Origin: Rhipicephalus microplus
Taxonomy: Eukaryota; Arthropoda; Arachnida; Ixodida; Ixodidae
Reading direction: 5' to 3'
Length of the DNA stretch: 64,000 nucleotides
Assembly: GCF_043290135.1 (NCBI RefSeq)
Contig: NC_134700.1
Span: 240,873,088 to 240,937,087, forward strand
Numbering within the stretch: the stretch's first letter is position 1; every line of letters begins with the position of its first letter. Of the stretch, positions 36,691-44,728 are shown one piece after another. Both the position numbers and the translations under genes were made by a program. Below the pieces are notes generated by a model, which did no database searches, was not told where the DNA came from, and saw only the letters and a program-made list of their open reading frames with translations.

Positions 36691-38460
36691 GGCTGAGTCT
36701 TGCCACTAGACGAGTACAGTGCCTAAACCCACGTTGCTGGCGTTCGTGCGGACCATTGTAGGAGCATCCTCATCAACGTGAGCAAGCACAGGAGGTGTCT
36801 GTAGGCGTTGTCGGAGATCGTCAAATGCCGCTTGTTGATCGTCACTCCACGTGAACTAAACGTCTTCTCTTGTGAGTCGTGTTAACGGCGAGTCTAAGTA
36901 TGAGAAATTGGCAATAAACCTTCGAAAGTATGCGCATAGGCCAAGGAAACGACTGACTGCTTTCTTATCTGTTGGCACCGGGAATTTTTTGAAGGCCGCA
37001 ATCTTATCGAGATCTGGTCAAACACCTTCATGGCTCACCACATGGCCTAAAAATTGGAGCTCCTTGAAACCGAAATGACACTTCTCAGGTTTCAGTGTCA
37101 GGCTGGCAGACCTTATTGCCCTGAATACCGATAGCAGCCTGCTCAGGTGTTCCCCAAAGGTTTTTCAAAAAACAATGACGTCGCCCAGATAGACCAGACA
37201 TGTCTGCCACTTAAGGCCTAACAGAACGCTATCCATTAGTCTCTGAAATGTTGCGGGGCTGAGCACAATCCGAATGGCTAGACTTTGAATTCATAAAGCC
37301 CGTCAGGTGTTACTGAAGCCGTTTTTTCTCTATCTCGTTCGTCCACCTCAATTCGCCAATACCCACTTTTGAGGTCCATTGACGAGAAGTAGCGTGCATA
37401 CCTCAGCCTGTCGAGTGAATCATCAATGCGCGGTAATGGGTATACGTCCTTTGTCACACGGTTCAGCTTGCGGTAGTCGACACAAAATCGCAAGATTCCG
37501 TCTTTCTTTTTAACCAGCACTACCGGCGATGCACAAGGGCTTCTTGACGACTGGATGACGTCATCATCGAGCATTTTCTTACCTTGTTCCTGGACTGCTT
37601 CACGTTCTTTCGGTGCTTCACGGTATGGGTTCTGTCGTATTGGCCTTGCCGTCTCCTCCGTTATTATCCGGTGCTTCGTCAGTGGCGTTTGACTGACCCT
37701 CGAGGTCGATGAAAAACAGTCTTTGAACTGATGAACAAGATCTACTAGACGCTGTCTCTGCGCTGGTGACAAAACCATGCTTGCGTCAATAGGTGGTGGG
37801 GCCGACGTGGCTTGCGGCTCGTCCTGTTGTACTACACAGCACTCGCGGATTTCGGTGATCTCGTCAAAGTAGGCAACTGTAATGCCTTGTGTAACGTGTC
37901 GTTGCTCGTTGGTAAAATTTGTCAACAGTACCTCCGCTTCACCGCGCACAACATTGACGATACTTCTGGCAATTGCAACACCGCGAGAGAGTTGAAGCGT
38001 CAATACTTGTTCAGCGATTCCTTCTCCGGTATTTAGCTCGCTGCACGTGACCGAAACAAGGCGGCACGATAACAGAGCTACGGGCACAGCGTCAATGACT
38101 CGCAGGGATTTTCGGTGTAGTGCTGTGCTTTGATTCGCTGAAAAGGTCAGTACACCGTCCGGTATATTGATGATGGCACCATATTCACGCAAGAAATTCA
38201 TCCCTAAGATTGCCTCTTTGCAACACTCAGAAAGAATAACGAAAGTTTCGACGAAGGATGCATCCCCTATCTTCATTTTTTCGGTGCACTTTCCGGTAGG
38301 TGTGAGTAGCAGCCCTCCATCTCCTCTAATCTGCGGTCCTGTCCATTCCATTCTAACCTTCCTGAGCTTGTCTGCCAGACTCTCACGCATTAATGAGAAG
38401 TCCGCGCCAGTATCGACCAATGCCATGACGTTATGTCCGTCAACCGTAATTGCAACTTCG
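36690..38460 (-). pseudogene. Gypsy pol, protease and RT part
   Basis: The longest frame, 37278-38426, starts inside the protease at ALVDTGADFSLM; DTG is the aspartic protease active site, and the Met is internal because VDGHNV precedes it in frame. RT follows: RPIRQNPYREAP, then SSRSPCASPVVLVKKKDG, FCVDYRKLN, and SSMDLKSGYWRI, which carries the first palm Asp. A stop replaces the residue after YEFKV (37278-37280), and a one-base deletion follows within the next 20 codons. The catalytic motif at 37180-37191 reads YLGD in place of YLDD, with a stop six codons on. It is therefore inactive at the RT active site as well as by truncation. Confidence 0.9.
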
Positions 38461-38699
38461 GCAGTAACAACCCCATATTTCGTCCAATCATGGAAAACGT
38501 GTGTCTCTTCGCTCGGCGGTAGTGGGAGGTTTTCAGCTCTTGGAAGATTCGCAACCTTCCCCCCTGAGGTCGCTGCTTTTAGTTTCCCCGGCGTGGACTA
38601 GGAGATCTCCCTCTTGGCAAGTCAGTGGTGCTCCGTCTAGAGGGCGGAGAATAACGCGCAGGAGAGGGTGAGCACGACCGAAATCTACGAGGAACATCC

Positions 38700-39943
38700 C
38701 GTGGGGTCATGACACTCGTATCAACGTCATGTGTTTCGTTGAAATGGCGCCGAGGAATAGTGGAAGGAAACCCTTAGTACCCTGCGATGCAATACGGGCA
38801 ATACCGAACAATGTGGCCTGCTTCTCCGCAATGAAAACCACACGGGCCTATGGTCGGGGGTCCGCCAGACGTCAGTTTTGCGAAGTAGTGGCCGCCTCGG
38901 CGTCGAAGTTTTTCTGTAGTAACAAGGCGCTGTCGGCGGATGTTGCTGGTGGTACTGATGCGGTGTCGGCACGTTCACTGGCTGTCGGCGGACTATGTGT
39001 GCATAGCTTGCCCTGGGGGTGCTCGTGTTCGGCTCAGGAAGCTAGAGCGCTTGCCTGATTTGCTTGCGTACAAGTTCTGTTACTGAGGCGATCGCGCAGT
39101 CATTCGGTTTAGCGACGAGCTTCTTGACCTCTTCTTGTACAATTTCTCGTATTAGTTGGCGCAAAGAACCTTCGTCGGGTGTCGTTGCTGTGGTCGTGGC
39201 TGCCACGCTGATCTGTGCACTGTGGGTTGGGTGGTCATACTGCCGATAGCGTAGATGCAGTACGCGTTCGATGGATGTCGCCTCCTTGGAGAATTCATCA
39301 ACACTTGTAGGTAGGTTTCGTATACGAGAGCGGCGAAGAGCTGCTCCTTAACGCCCCGCATGAGGTGGCTAACCTTTTTGGCTTCGGGCATATTAGGATC
39401 GGCTTGACGAAACAGCCGCGCCATGTCCTCAACAAACATCGTAGCGGATTCATTTGGTTTCTGAATCCGCGACTCGAGGAGACGCTGTGCGATTTCTCGT
39501 CTTTCACTGCTCGCGAACGTGTCGAGGAACTTCTGCCGGAACTCCTCCTAAGACGACCACCCGCAATTAGTGAACCATGTCCGGGCTCCGTCTTGAAGCG
39601 GAAAGTAAACGTAGCCCAACTTCTGTGTGGTGTTCCACCCGTTAACATTCGCTGTGTGCTCGAATTCCTCGAGCCAGTCATATGCGTCCTCACATGCGTT
39701 TCCGCGGAAGTCAACCGGAAGTCGAGAGTTCAAAACAGTCGCCTGTGTCGTGCTTGGGCTGGACATGTTGGGGCCAGTGCTTCCAGGTGCCGTCATGCTT
39801 TCTGGTACGGTCACGCTTTCCAGCAACGGACCGACCTGCGGGCTGAGGCCTAACAGGCGGCGGCTGCTGCGGTGAACGGGGGTGTCGATGCGCGGAAGTC
39901 TTTCTGGACTAGATGCGGGAATGTTGTCAGGCGTCCCAAACAT
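38700..39943 (-). pseudogene. Gypsy gag
   Basis: Starts MFGTPDNIPASS at 39943, 2 bases inside the PBS candidate. A Pro/Ser-rich N-terminus is followed by the retrotransposon Gag capsid block (DAYDWLEEFEHTANVNGW and GARTWF). A TAG stop at 39548-39550 breaks it; the same frame continues with EEFRQKF, MFVEDMARLFRQA and SHLMRGVKEQL. Near 38800-38860 another frame carries a CCHC-like knuckle, CGFHCGEAGHIVRYC, whose first spacing is CX3C where CX2C is usual. Nucleic-acid-binding capsid protein of the element, now broken. Confidence 0.85.
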
Positions 39944-39944
39944 G

Positions 39945-39962
39945 TACCCAGCACCTCCACCA
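39945..39962 (-). other. Primer-binding site candidate (Gypsy)
   Basis: Coding strand TGGTGGAGGTGCTGGGTA, beginning TGG one base inside the 5' LTR, the expected place and first three bases for a tRNA 3'-CCA primer. I cannot name the tRNA with confidence. Confidence 0.65.
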
Positions 39963-39963
39963 G

Positions 39964-40115
39964 TGTCACAATGCAGAAAAAGCAGCAGTTGAATACAAGA
40001 AACTCACTTTAATTTTGCCAGAACACTGGCAAACTGAGTAAAAGAGAACCTCGTCTTTTTCTCTCGCTGCGCGTGTTCTTCGTTGGTCTCTTGGTGCTGC
40101 ATATTCAATGTGGCA
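39964..40115 (-). repeat. Gypsy 5' LTR
   Basis: 152 bp, same ends as 34857-35008. The flanking ATAT at 40116-40119 is the second copy of the target duplication. Confidence 0.95.
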
Positions 40116-40127
40116 ATATTATCTGTG

Positions 40128-40255
40128 TTTTTACGTCCCAAAACCGTGCTATGATTATGAAAGACGCCGTAGTGGTGGACTCCGGAAACTTTCACCTTCC
40201 GGTGTTCTCTAACGTGCACTGACATTGCTTAGTACACAGGCCTCCACCATTTTGC
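40128..40255 (-). mobile_element. Ruka-type SINE fragment, antisense
   Basis: Plus-strand TTTTACGTCCCAAAACCGTG, ATGAAAGACGCCGTAGTGG, CTCTAACGTGCACTGAC and GCCTCCACCATTTTGCCTCC are reverse complements of the SINE body in order. The tRNA head is missing. The tail side touches the Gypsy target duplication, so the Gypsy landed in the AT-rich SINE tail. Confidence 0.8.
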
Positions 40256-40564
40256 CTCCACCACAAGGGGCTTGCTGAAATGGGCGCTGGTAGCATAGGT
40301 GGTGAAAGTGAAAGCTTTATGGAAATTTGGACCGAGTATAAAGATGGCCTCCAGTAGGAGCTGCCTTTCCGACCCCAGTGACGAGTGTTTGCTGTACTTG
40401 TACACTTTTTCTCAAAAGAAGTTAAGCGCAGTTCAGAGAGAATTATGACAGTGCCGAGTGAGTTGTCTGGGAAGTGAACAACTGCCCTGTTCCCACTTCT
40501 TGTTTTGGGAAAGCTCGCAGAAGCGACCTAAAAATGCTGAAACCATCTCAGCTCGAAAGAACGT

Positions 40565-41171
40565 AGTAAAATCAGGTTCTCTTCTCGATGTAGAAGAAAC
40601 CACTTCTTCCCACTCGGCGCCCGAGGCGCACCACCCGGGGTGGTGTGGCAAAGTGGGAGAAGAAACGTACGCCGCTATCCCAATAGCGCCTATTGGCCTG
40701 ATGGTCGCTTGACGATGAAGCAGAAGCAACGCTGAAGAAGTTTTAGATGGCTGAGAAAAACTTGTATTTACAGATTTTACAAAACAATGGGCATCAATGT
40801 TACAAAAAAGAAAACAAAAACAACTTGGAAATGAACCGACTTCTGTAGGGCGACCCTACGGGGTTCGGCGAGGCCGATGGTGCTTAACACCGCAAGCTCG
40901 GTTCAGAACCAAGTTGTTTTTCTTTTCTTTTTTGTAACATCGATGTCCATTGTTTTGTAAATCTGTAAATACAAGTTTTTCTCAGCCATCTAAAACTTTT
41001 TCAGCGTTGCTTCTGCTTCATCGTCAAGCGACCAGCTAGCCAATAGCCGCTATTGGGACAGCGGCGTACGTTTCTTCTCCCACTTTGCTACACCACCGCG
41101 GGTGGTGCGCCTCGGGCGCCGAGTGGGGAGAAGTGGTTTCTTCTACATCGAGAAGAGAACCTGATTTTACT
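40565..41171 (-). repeat. Palindromic terminal module, left
   Basis: 607 bp. The left arm (40565-40827) and right arm (about 40912-41171) are reverse complements with about ten differences by eye, around a loop of ~82 bases. The loop is the reverse complement of the loop in the right module. Both arms have CTCTTCTCGATG, three bases shorter than the right module's arms. Can fold into a hairpin with a ~260-bp stem. Confidence 0.9.
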
Positions 41172-41188
41172 GGCGCAGTCGGCAGGAT
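41171..41188 (+). other. Inverted primer-binding site, tRNA-Ser type
   Basis: TGGCGCAGTCGGCAGGAT on the plus strand directly inside the left module. Its complement ends in GACTGCGCCA and fits a tRNA-Ser 3' end at all 18 positions as I recall that tRNA. It points into the element, opposite to the gene orientation. Its last six bases, CAGGAT, are also read in the antisense integrase sequence at the junction. Confidence 0.8.
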
Positions 41189-41881
41189 CGCGAGTGGACC
41201 GACGGGTTTTCTGCCGTACATCATCTGGAACGGGGACACGCCCGTAGTGTCGTGAGGAACTTCTCTATATGCCCACAGTAGAAGTGGCACGAACTTATCC
41301 CATTGTCGCCCATGTTCAGATATCACATGGAATAGCATGTTTTTGAATACTCTGTTCCACCGTTCGACCGCTCCGTTGCTTTACGGGTGGTCCGGTGTCG
41401 AAAACCGAGGGGAACAGCCGAGGCGTGTCATGAATTCGCGGGTCAGCGCGGCGGTGAAATTGGTCCCGCAATCTGAACATACTACCTCTGGTGTACCGCT
41501 GCGGCTGAAAATTTCCAACATTGCGTCGCAGGTAGCTTTAGCTGTCAATGATTTGAGACATATGACCTCGGGCCAGCGGGTGCAGAGATCTATCATGCAC
41601 AACGCGTAGCGGTGGCCGCGAGTTGTCGGCGGCTCAATTGGTCCTATGACGTCGATATTGACTTTCTGAAAGGGGTATCGGGGCCTTACGAGGGGCGCTA
41701 TGGGAACTCTGTCTGTCTGCCTCCTGTCAGCCCTGATCTGGCACGCGTGACAACAATTGCAGTAGTCTCTGACGTCCTTTTCTATACCTGGCCAAAAAAA
41801 AACTAATTTTAATTCTCGCATTCGTCTTACGAAACCCCAGGTGTCCGCCCCAATACGACTCATGCGCCAGGCTGAGCACAT
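41189..41881 (-). pseudogene. Integrase (DD35E) lacking its C-terminal domain
   Basis: Joins the strand of DNA into the target in LTR elements. The zinc-binding domain spans the frameshift: HES..GGHLG in the upstream frame, then CNCCHACQIR. Core: VNIDVIGPI, MIDLCTRW (first Asp), CSDCGTNF (second Asp) and SNGAVERWN (Glu). The second Asp and Glu are separated by exactly 35 positions, one of which is a TAA stop near 41381. It continues LFHVISEHGRQWDKF, then SPFQMMYGRKPVGPLAIL, and is cut off at 41189 where it meets the inverted PBS. A T9 run near 41800 shifts the frame by one base against the upstream ORF. Only two lesions were seen, so decay is recent or the T9 is a sequencing error. Confidence 0.9.
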
Positions 41882-43517
41882 CAGCCCGCCGGGTGGTCGG
41901 CAAAACTAACTGCTTGATCGGCTGACCCAATACCTGTTCTCGGTGATACAGCAACCCATCAATCACCAGCATTCCACCTCGCCCTTCCGCGGCGTCTCTC
42001 CATGCCCTGCCCAACATTTCGTCACTCTGTTGATCCTCACGCAACGCCTCGAAATCGCCCCTCTCGCCATTTGCGCCACTTTGCGACACGCAACTTGCCT
42101 CGTTCTCGGCGGTGTGTGGTGTTTTCTCTCTAGCTTTACGCTCTCCTTCCGGCCCTAATTCTCCCTCCTCTACCTCCACGGCTGTAACCACCTCTTCCTC
42201 CCGGGTGCATTCGACCTCGCTGAGCTGTAGTACGCTTCCCTCCGCTGACCGCGCATAATCCGGAGTCGGTCTACTCTGCTCTACCACTCTCCCATCTAGC
42301 TTTGCGGCCACCTCTCGTTCGTCGGAGAAGTTTCGGGGGGATAGTGTCGTGTCCTGTTGGTTGTATTCACACTGGCTCTGCTGCAACGCGGTCCAATCGC
42401 TCGCCGAGAGCAGGCATTCACTCACGCTTAGTTTATCTGTGACCGCACACAATACCGGTGTGGCCTGTGAAACTTCGGCGAACACCGGTTGCCCCTGTTT
42501 CAGCGTTAGCGGGAGCTCTACTAGTTGGGCCTCGACTCGTTCACCAAATGCTGCCCGGAGGCTTACGCGGCCATGGGCCTGGATAAATTCTTCAGGAACC
42601 ACGCTTTCCTGCACTACCGTAATCTCGGCGCCCGTGTCTACTATTGCATTCAAAGTTTCATCTTTGCAATTCAGAGTTACCTTCCACAAGCGGTCGGCAG
42701 GCGTTACCTTATCTAGGCAGACTCGAGCAGTGAGTTTGTCATTTACCTCCGAAGCGCTAGGGTTCGGCGCCACCCTTTCAAGATAGTGCGGGCAGTTGAG
42801 TCTAATGTGAGTGTTCGATCCACACTCAAAACATCCCGTTTTCCTTGGTTGCCTACCTGAATTATACGAACCCTTCGGTCTTGTGTTCGAACCCTGACTC
42901 GGACCCGATGGGCTGCTACTCTGGTGGTCGGATGTCTTTTCTACCCCTTTACTGCTGGCGTTACGCGGCTGTCCTTTCTGCGCTTCCGCACTGCCGTTCG
43001 CGTCTTCAAAGGTGTGCAAGAGCTTTGCAATTTCTGTGCTTTTGTACCATGCTGCCCCCTCACGTAACCTCAAGTATTTTAATGCCTCTTCAGACAACAC
43101 GGTTTTCAATTGGTCCCCTACCAGTAGTTCCAAAAGCTCCGCGAAGGTGGACACGTCTCTAGACGCCACATAAAAATTTAAGTAGCTGCCCAACCTTGTT
43201 GTAAAACTTTTCCACGTCTCTGTTTTTCGCTTACGTGCCCCTGTGAATTTCTTTTGGTATTCTAAGGGAGACAGCTTCAGTTCATCAAGCACTACTTCCC
43301 GCACGGTCTCATAGTCCCGATGTTGGGCGGGTGTTAGCCGAGTTGATAAATACTCTAGGCGCTCCACCACGAGTGGAAAGACTATTTGTCCCCAATAACT
43401 TCGAGGTACCTCATATGCCTCCAGAGTGTGCTCCACTGACTCGAACCAAATTGGGCCTCCGCGTCTGCGGGAAATTTCGGGAAAGCGCCCAGTAACAATT
43501 TGGCGTATTTGCGCCAC
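41727..43517 (-). CDS. Gag C-terminal part, protease and integrase N-terminus
   Basis: 596-codon open frame. Residues ~24-175 are a SCAN-like/retroviral-type capsid region (LVVERLEYLSTRLTPAQ, DYETVREVVLDELKLSP, WKSFTTRLGSYLNFY). A CCHC zinc knuckle lies at C229, C232, H237 and C242. The aspartic protease has AIVDTGAEITVV, with the catalytic DTG at residues 294-296 (around 42632-42638). A long acidic linker (~residues 370-510) follows, then the integrase zinc-binding start (LVIDGLLYHRE, LAHESYWGGHLG). The frame ends after the T9 shift with a spurious tail. The Met at 43517 is not the true start: the Gag N-terminus lies in the next frame upstream. Protease is followed directly by integrase, with no RT between. 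Confidence 0.85.
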   Translation of the reverse strand: MAQIRQIVTGRFPEISRRRGGPIWFESVEHTLEAYEVPRSYWGQIVFPLVVERLEYLSTRLTPAQHRDYETVREVVLDELKLSPLEYQKKFTGARKRKTETWKSFTTRLGSYLNFYVASRDVSTFAELLELLVGDQLKTVLSEEALKYLRLREGAAWYKSTEIAKLLHTFEDANGSAEAQKGQPRNASSKGVEKTSDHQSSSPSGPSQGSNTRPKGSYNSGRQPRKTGCFECGSNTHIRLNCPHYLERVAPNPSASEVNDKLTARVCLDKVTPADRLWKVTLNCKDETLNAIVDTGAEITVVQESVVPEEFIQAHGRVSLRAAFGERVEAQLVELPLTLKQGQPVFAEVSQATPVLCAVTDKLSVSECLLSASDWTALQQSQCEYNQQDTTLSPRNFSDEREVAAKLDGRVVEQSRPTPDYARSAEGSVLQLSEVECTREEEVVTAVEVEEGELGPEGERKAREKTPHTAENEASCVSQSGANGERGDFEALREDQQSDEMLGRAWRDAAEGRGGMLVIDGLLYHREQVLGQPIKQLVLPTTRRADVLSLAHESYWGGHLGFRKTNARIKISFFLARYRKGRQRLLQLLSRVPDQG

Positions 43518-43765
43518 TCAGTGTTGGAGCAGCGCTCAAATGTTCTGCCAGCATCACTCACGCTACCTGATGGGCTTGCCGGACGTAATTTAGCGAGCTC
43601 TAACTCTAACTCCATTTGCCAGCTTCGTTCCCGAGCCATCTTAAAATCATGATATGCTTGGTCTCGTGCCGTCCAAGGGACGTCACCACTCCCATCCTCA
43701 CTCGCCCCATCGCCACTCTCCATCTTGCTTAATGTGGTGCTAGCCTGTTTGCCCCGCAACAACAA
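43382..43765 (-). pseudogene. Gag N-terminal part, out of frame with the rest
   Basis: The probable initiator is the Met of MESGDGASEDG at 43723, since the 14 codons before it look like leader. Continues with an acidic, then a coiled-coil-like segment (DFKMARERSWQMELELELAKLRP) and TEWRKYAKLLLGAFPKFPADAE, after which the capsid motif PIWFESVEHTLEAYEVP lies in the frame at 43517. One frameshift near 43450 therefore splits Gag. The leader between the PBS (44089) and 43723 is ~365 bases. Confidence 0.75.
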
Positions 43766-44088
43766 TACAGCAATGAGGAAGGGAACTCACGTTAGCTCTG
43801 TCCCGTTGTCGTGGCGTCGCTCTGGCTCGCTGCTGCAGGCTTCTGGTCAGTGCCCCACCTCGTCGTGGACGCGCCTTTTGGGTGTCGAGAACTCGTTCGA
43901 GGAACGCTTTGACCCAGTCACTTCCTCGGTGTCTTCCGAGAACACCAGGCTATCTGCAGCTTTCAGCTGCCGCTGCTACTTGCTGCAGTGTCTGTCCGTT
44001 GGTCTGGTGCCGATTGGCGTCTTCATCTGTACTTCGTCTTTCCTCTCAGCCAGCTTCTTCCTTCTTCTACTCCGTCCACAGCAAGCCA

Positions 44089-44106
44089 ATCCTGTCGACT
44101 GCGCCA
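44089..44106 (-). other. Primer-binding site, tRNA-Ser type
   Basis: Coding-strand TGGCGCAGTCGACAGGAT, directly inside the right terminal module and upstream of Gag, the correct place for a PBS. One base (A for G at position 12) differs from the inverted copy at 41171-41188 and from the recalled tRNA-Ser 3' end. Confidence 0.8.
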
Positions 44107-44723
44107 GTAAAATCAGGTTCTCTTCTTCTCGATGTAGAAGAAACCACTTCTCCCCACTCGGCGCCCGAGGCGCACCATCCGCGGTGGTGTAGCAAAGTGG
44201 GAGAAGAAACGTACGCCGCTATCCCAATAGCGGCTATTGGTCTGCTGGTCGCTTGACGATGAAGCAAAAGCAACGCTGAAGAAGTTCCAGATGGCTGAGA
44301 AAAACGTGTATTTACAGATTTTACAAAACAATGGACATCAATGTTACAAAAAAAAGAAAAGAAAAACAACTTGGTTCTGAACCGAGCTTGCGGTGTTAGG
44401 CACCATCGGCTCCGCCGAACCCCGTAGGGTCGCCTTACAGAAGTCGGTTCATTTCCAAGTTGTTTTTCTTTTCTTTTTTTTGTAACATTGATGTCCATTG
44501 TTTTGTAAAATCTGTAAATACAAGTTTTTCTCAGCCATCTAGAACTTCTTCAGCGTTGCTTCTGCTTCATCGTCAAGCGACCAGCAGACCAATAGCCGCT
44601 ATTGGGATAGCGGCGTACGTTTCTTCTCCCACTTTGCTACACCACCGCGGGTGGTGCGCCTCGGGCGCCGAGTGGGGAGAAGTGGTTTCTTCTACATCGA
44701 GAAGAAGAGAACCTGATTTTACT
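44106..44723 (-). repeat. Palindromic terminal module, right (5' LTR position)
   Basis: 618 bp. Arms 44106-44372 and 44454-44723 are reverse complements with about four differences by eye (~98.5%), and the ~80-base loop between them is not palindromic. Both arms share CTCTTCTTCTCGATG, with three bases more than the left module. It occupies the 5' LTR position, being followed by PBS, leader and Gag. No TATA box was recognised. Confidence 0.9.
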
Positions 44724-44728
44724 AACGT

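Larger units (their letters stand above)
34857..40115 (-). mobile_element. Complete Ty3/Gypsy LTR retrotransposon, inactive
   Basis: A 5.26-kb minus-strand element with two 152-bp LTRs in direct orientation, TG..CA ends, and a 4-bp target duplication ATAT (34853-34856 and 40116-40119). A PBS candidate and a PPT are present. Gene order is Gag, protease, RT, RNase H, integrase with a GPY/F end, which is the standard Gypsy order. The LTRs differ at about 15 of 152 positions by my count, so the insertion is old. Coding is broken by several stops and frameshifts, and the RT YxDD motif is altered. The right flank is an antisense SINE, so the element sits in or next to the SINE tail. Confidence 0.95.
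40565..44723 (-). mobile_element. Gag-PR-INT retroelement with inverted palindromic termini
   Basis: A 4159-bp unit flanked by the 5-bp duplication AACGT (40560-40564 and 44724-44728) and ending AGTAAAATC..GATTTTACT. Both ends are long palindromic modules (40565-41171 and 44106-44723) in opposite orientation to each other. Inside each is an 18-nt tRNA-Ser-type PBS pointing inwards. The single internal gene block, on the minus strand, encodes Gag, protease and integrase; no RT or RNase H is visible and integrase stops before its C-terminal domain. The AGT/ACT ends and tRNA-Ser PBS recall 17.6/297-type Gypsy elements; Gag-PR-INT order recalls Gmr1-like Gypsy elements, where RT follows INT. Probably a derivative of such an element. 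A terminal-inverted-repeat transposon is the alternative. Confidence 0.85.

Noticed and set aside
38167..38601. Plus-strand frame of 144 codons and others at 39365-39853, 42349-42786 and 43725-44192
   Set aside because: They are shadows of Gypsy pol, Gypsy gag and the Gag-PR-INT gene or its leader on the opposite strand.
40565..44723. Cut-and-paste DNA transposon of the Ginger type (Gypsy-like integrase plus inverted repeats)
   Set aside because: It has Gag with a zinc knuckle, an aspartic protease and a tRNA-Ser PBS, and the target duplication is 5 bp instead of 4. A retroelement derivative explains more, though this alternative is not fully excluded.
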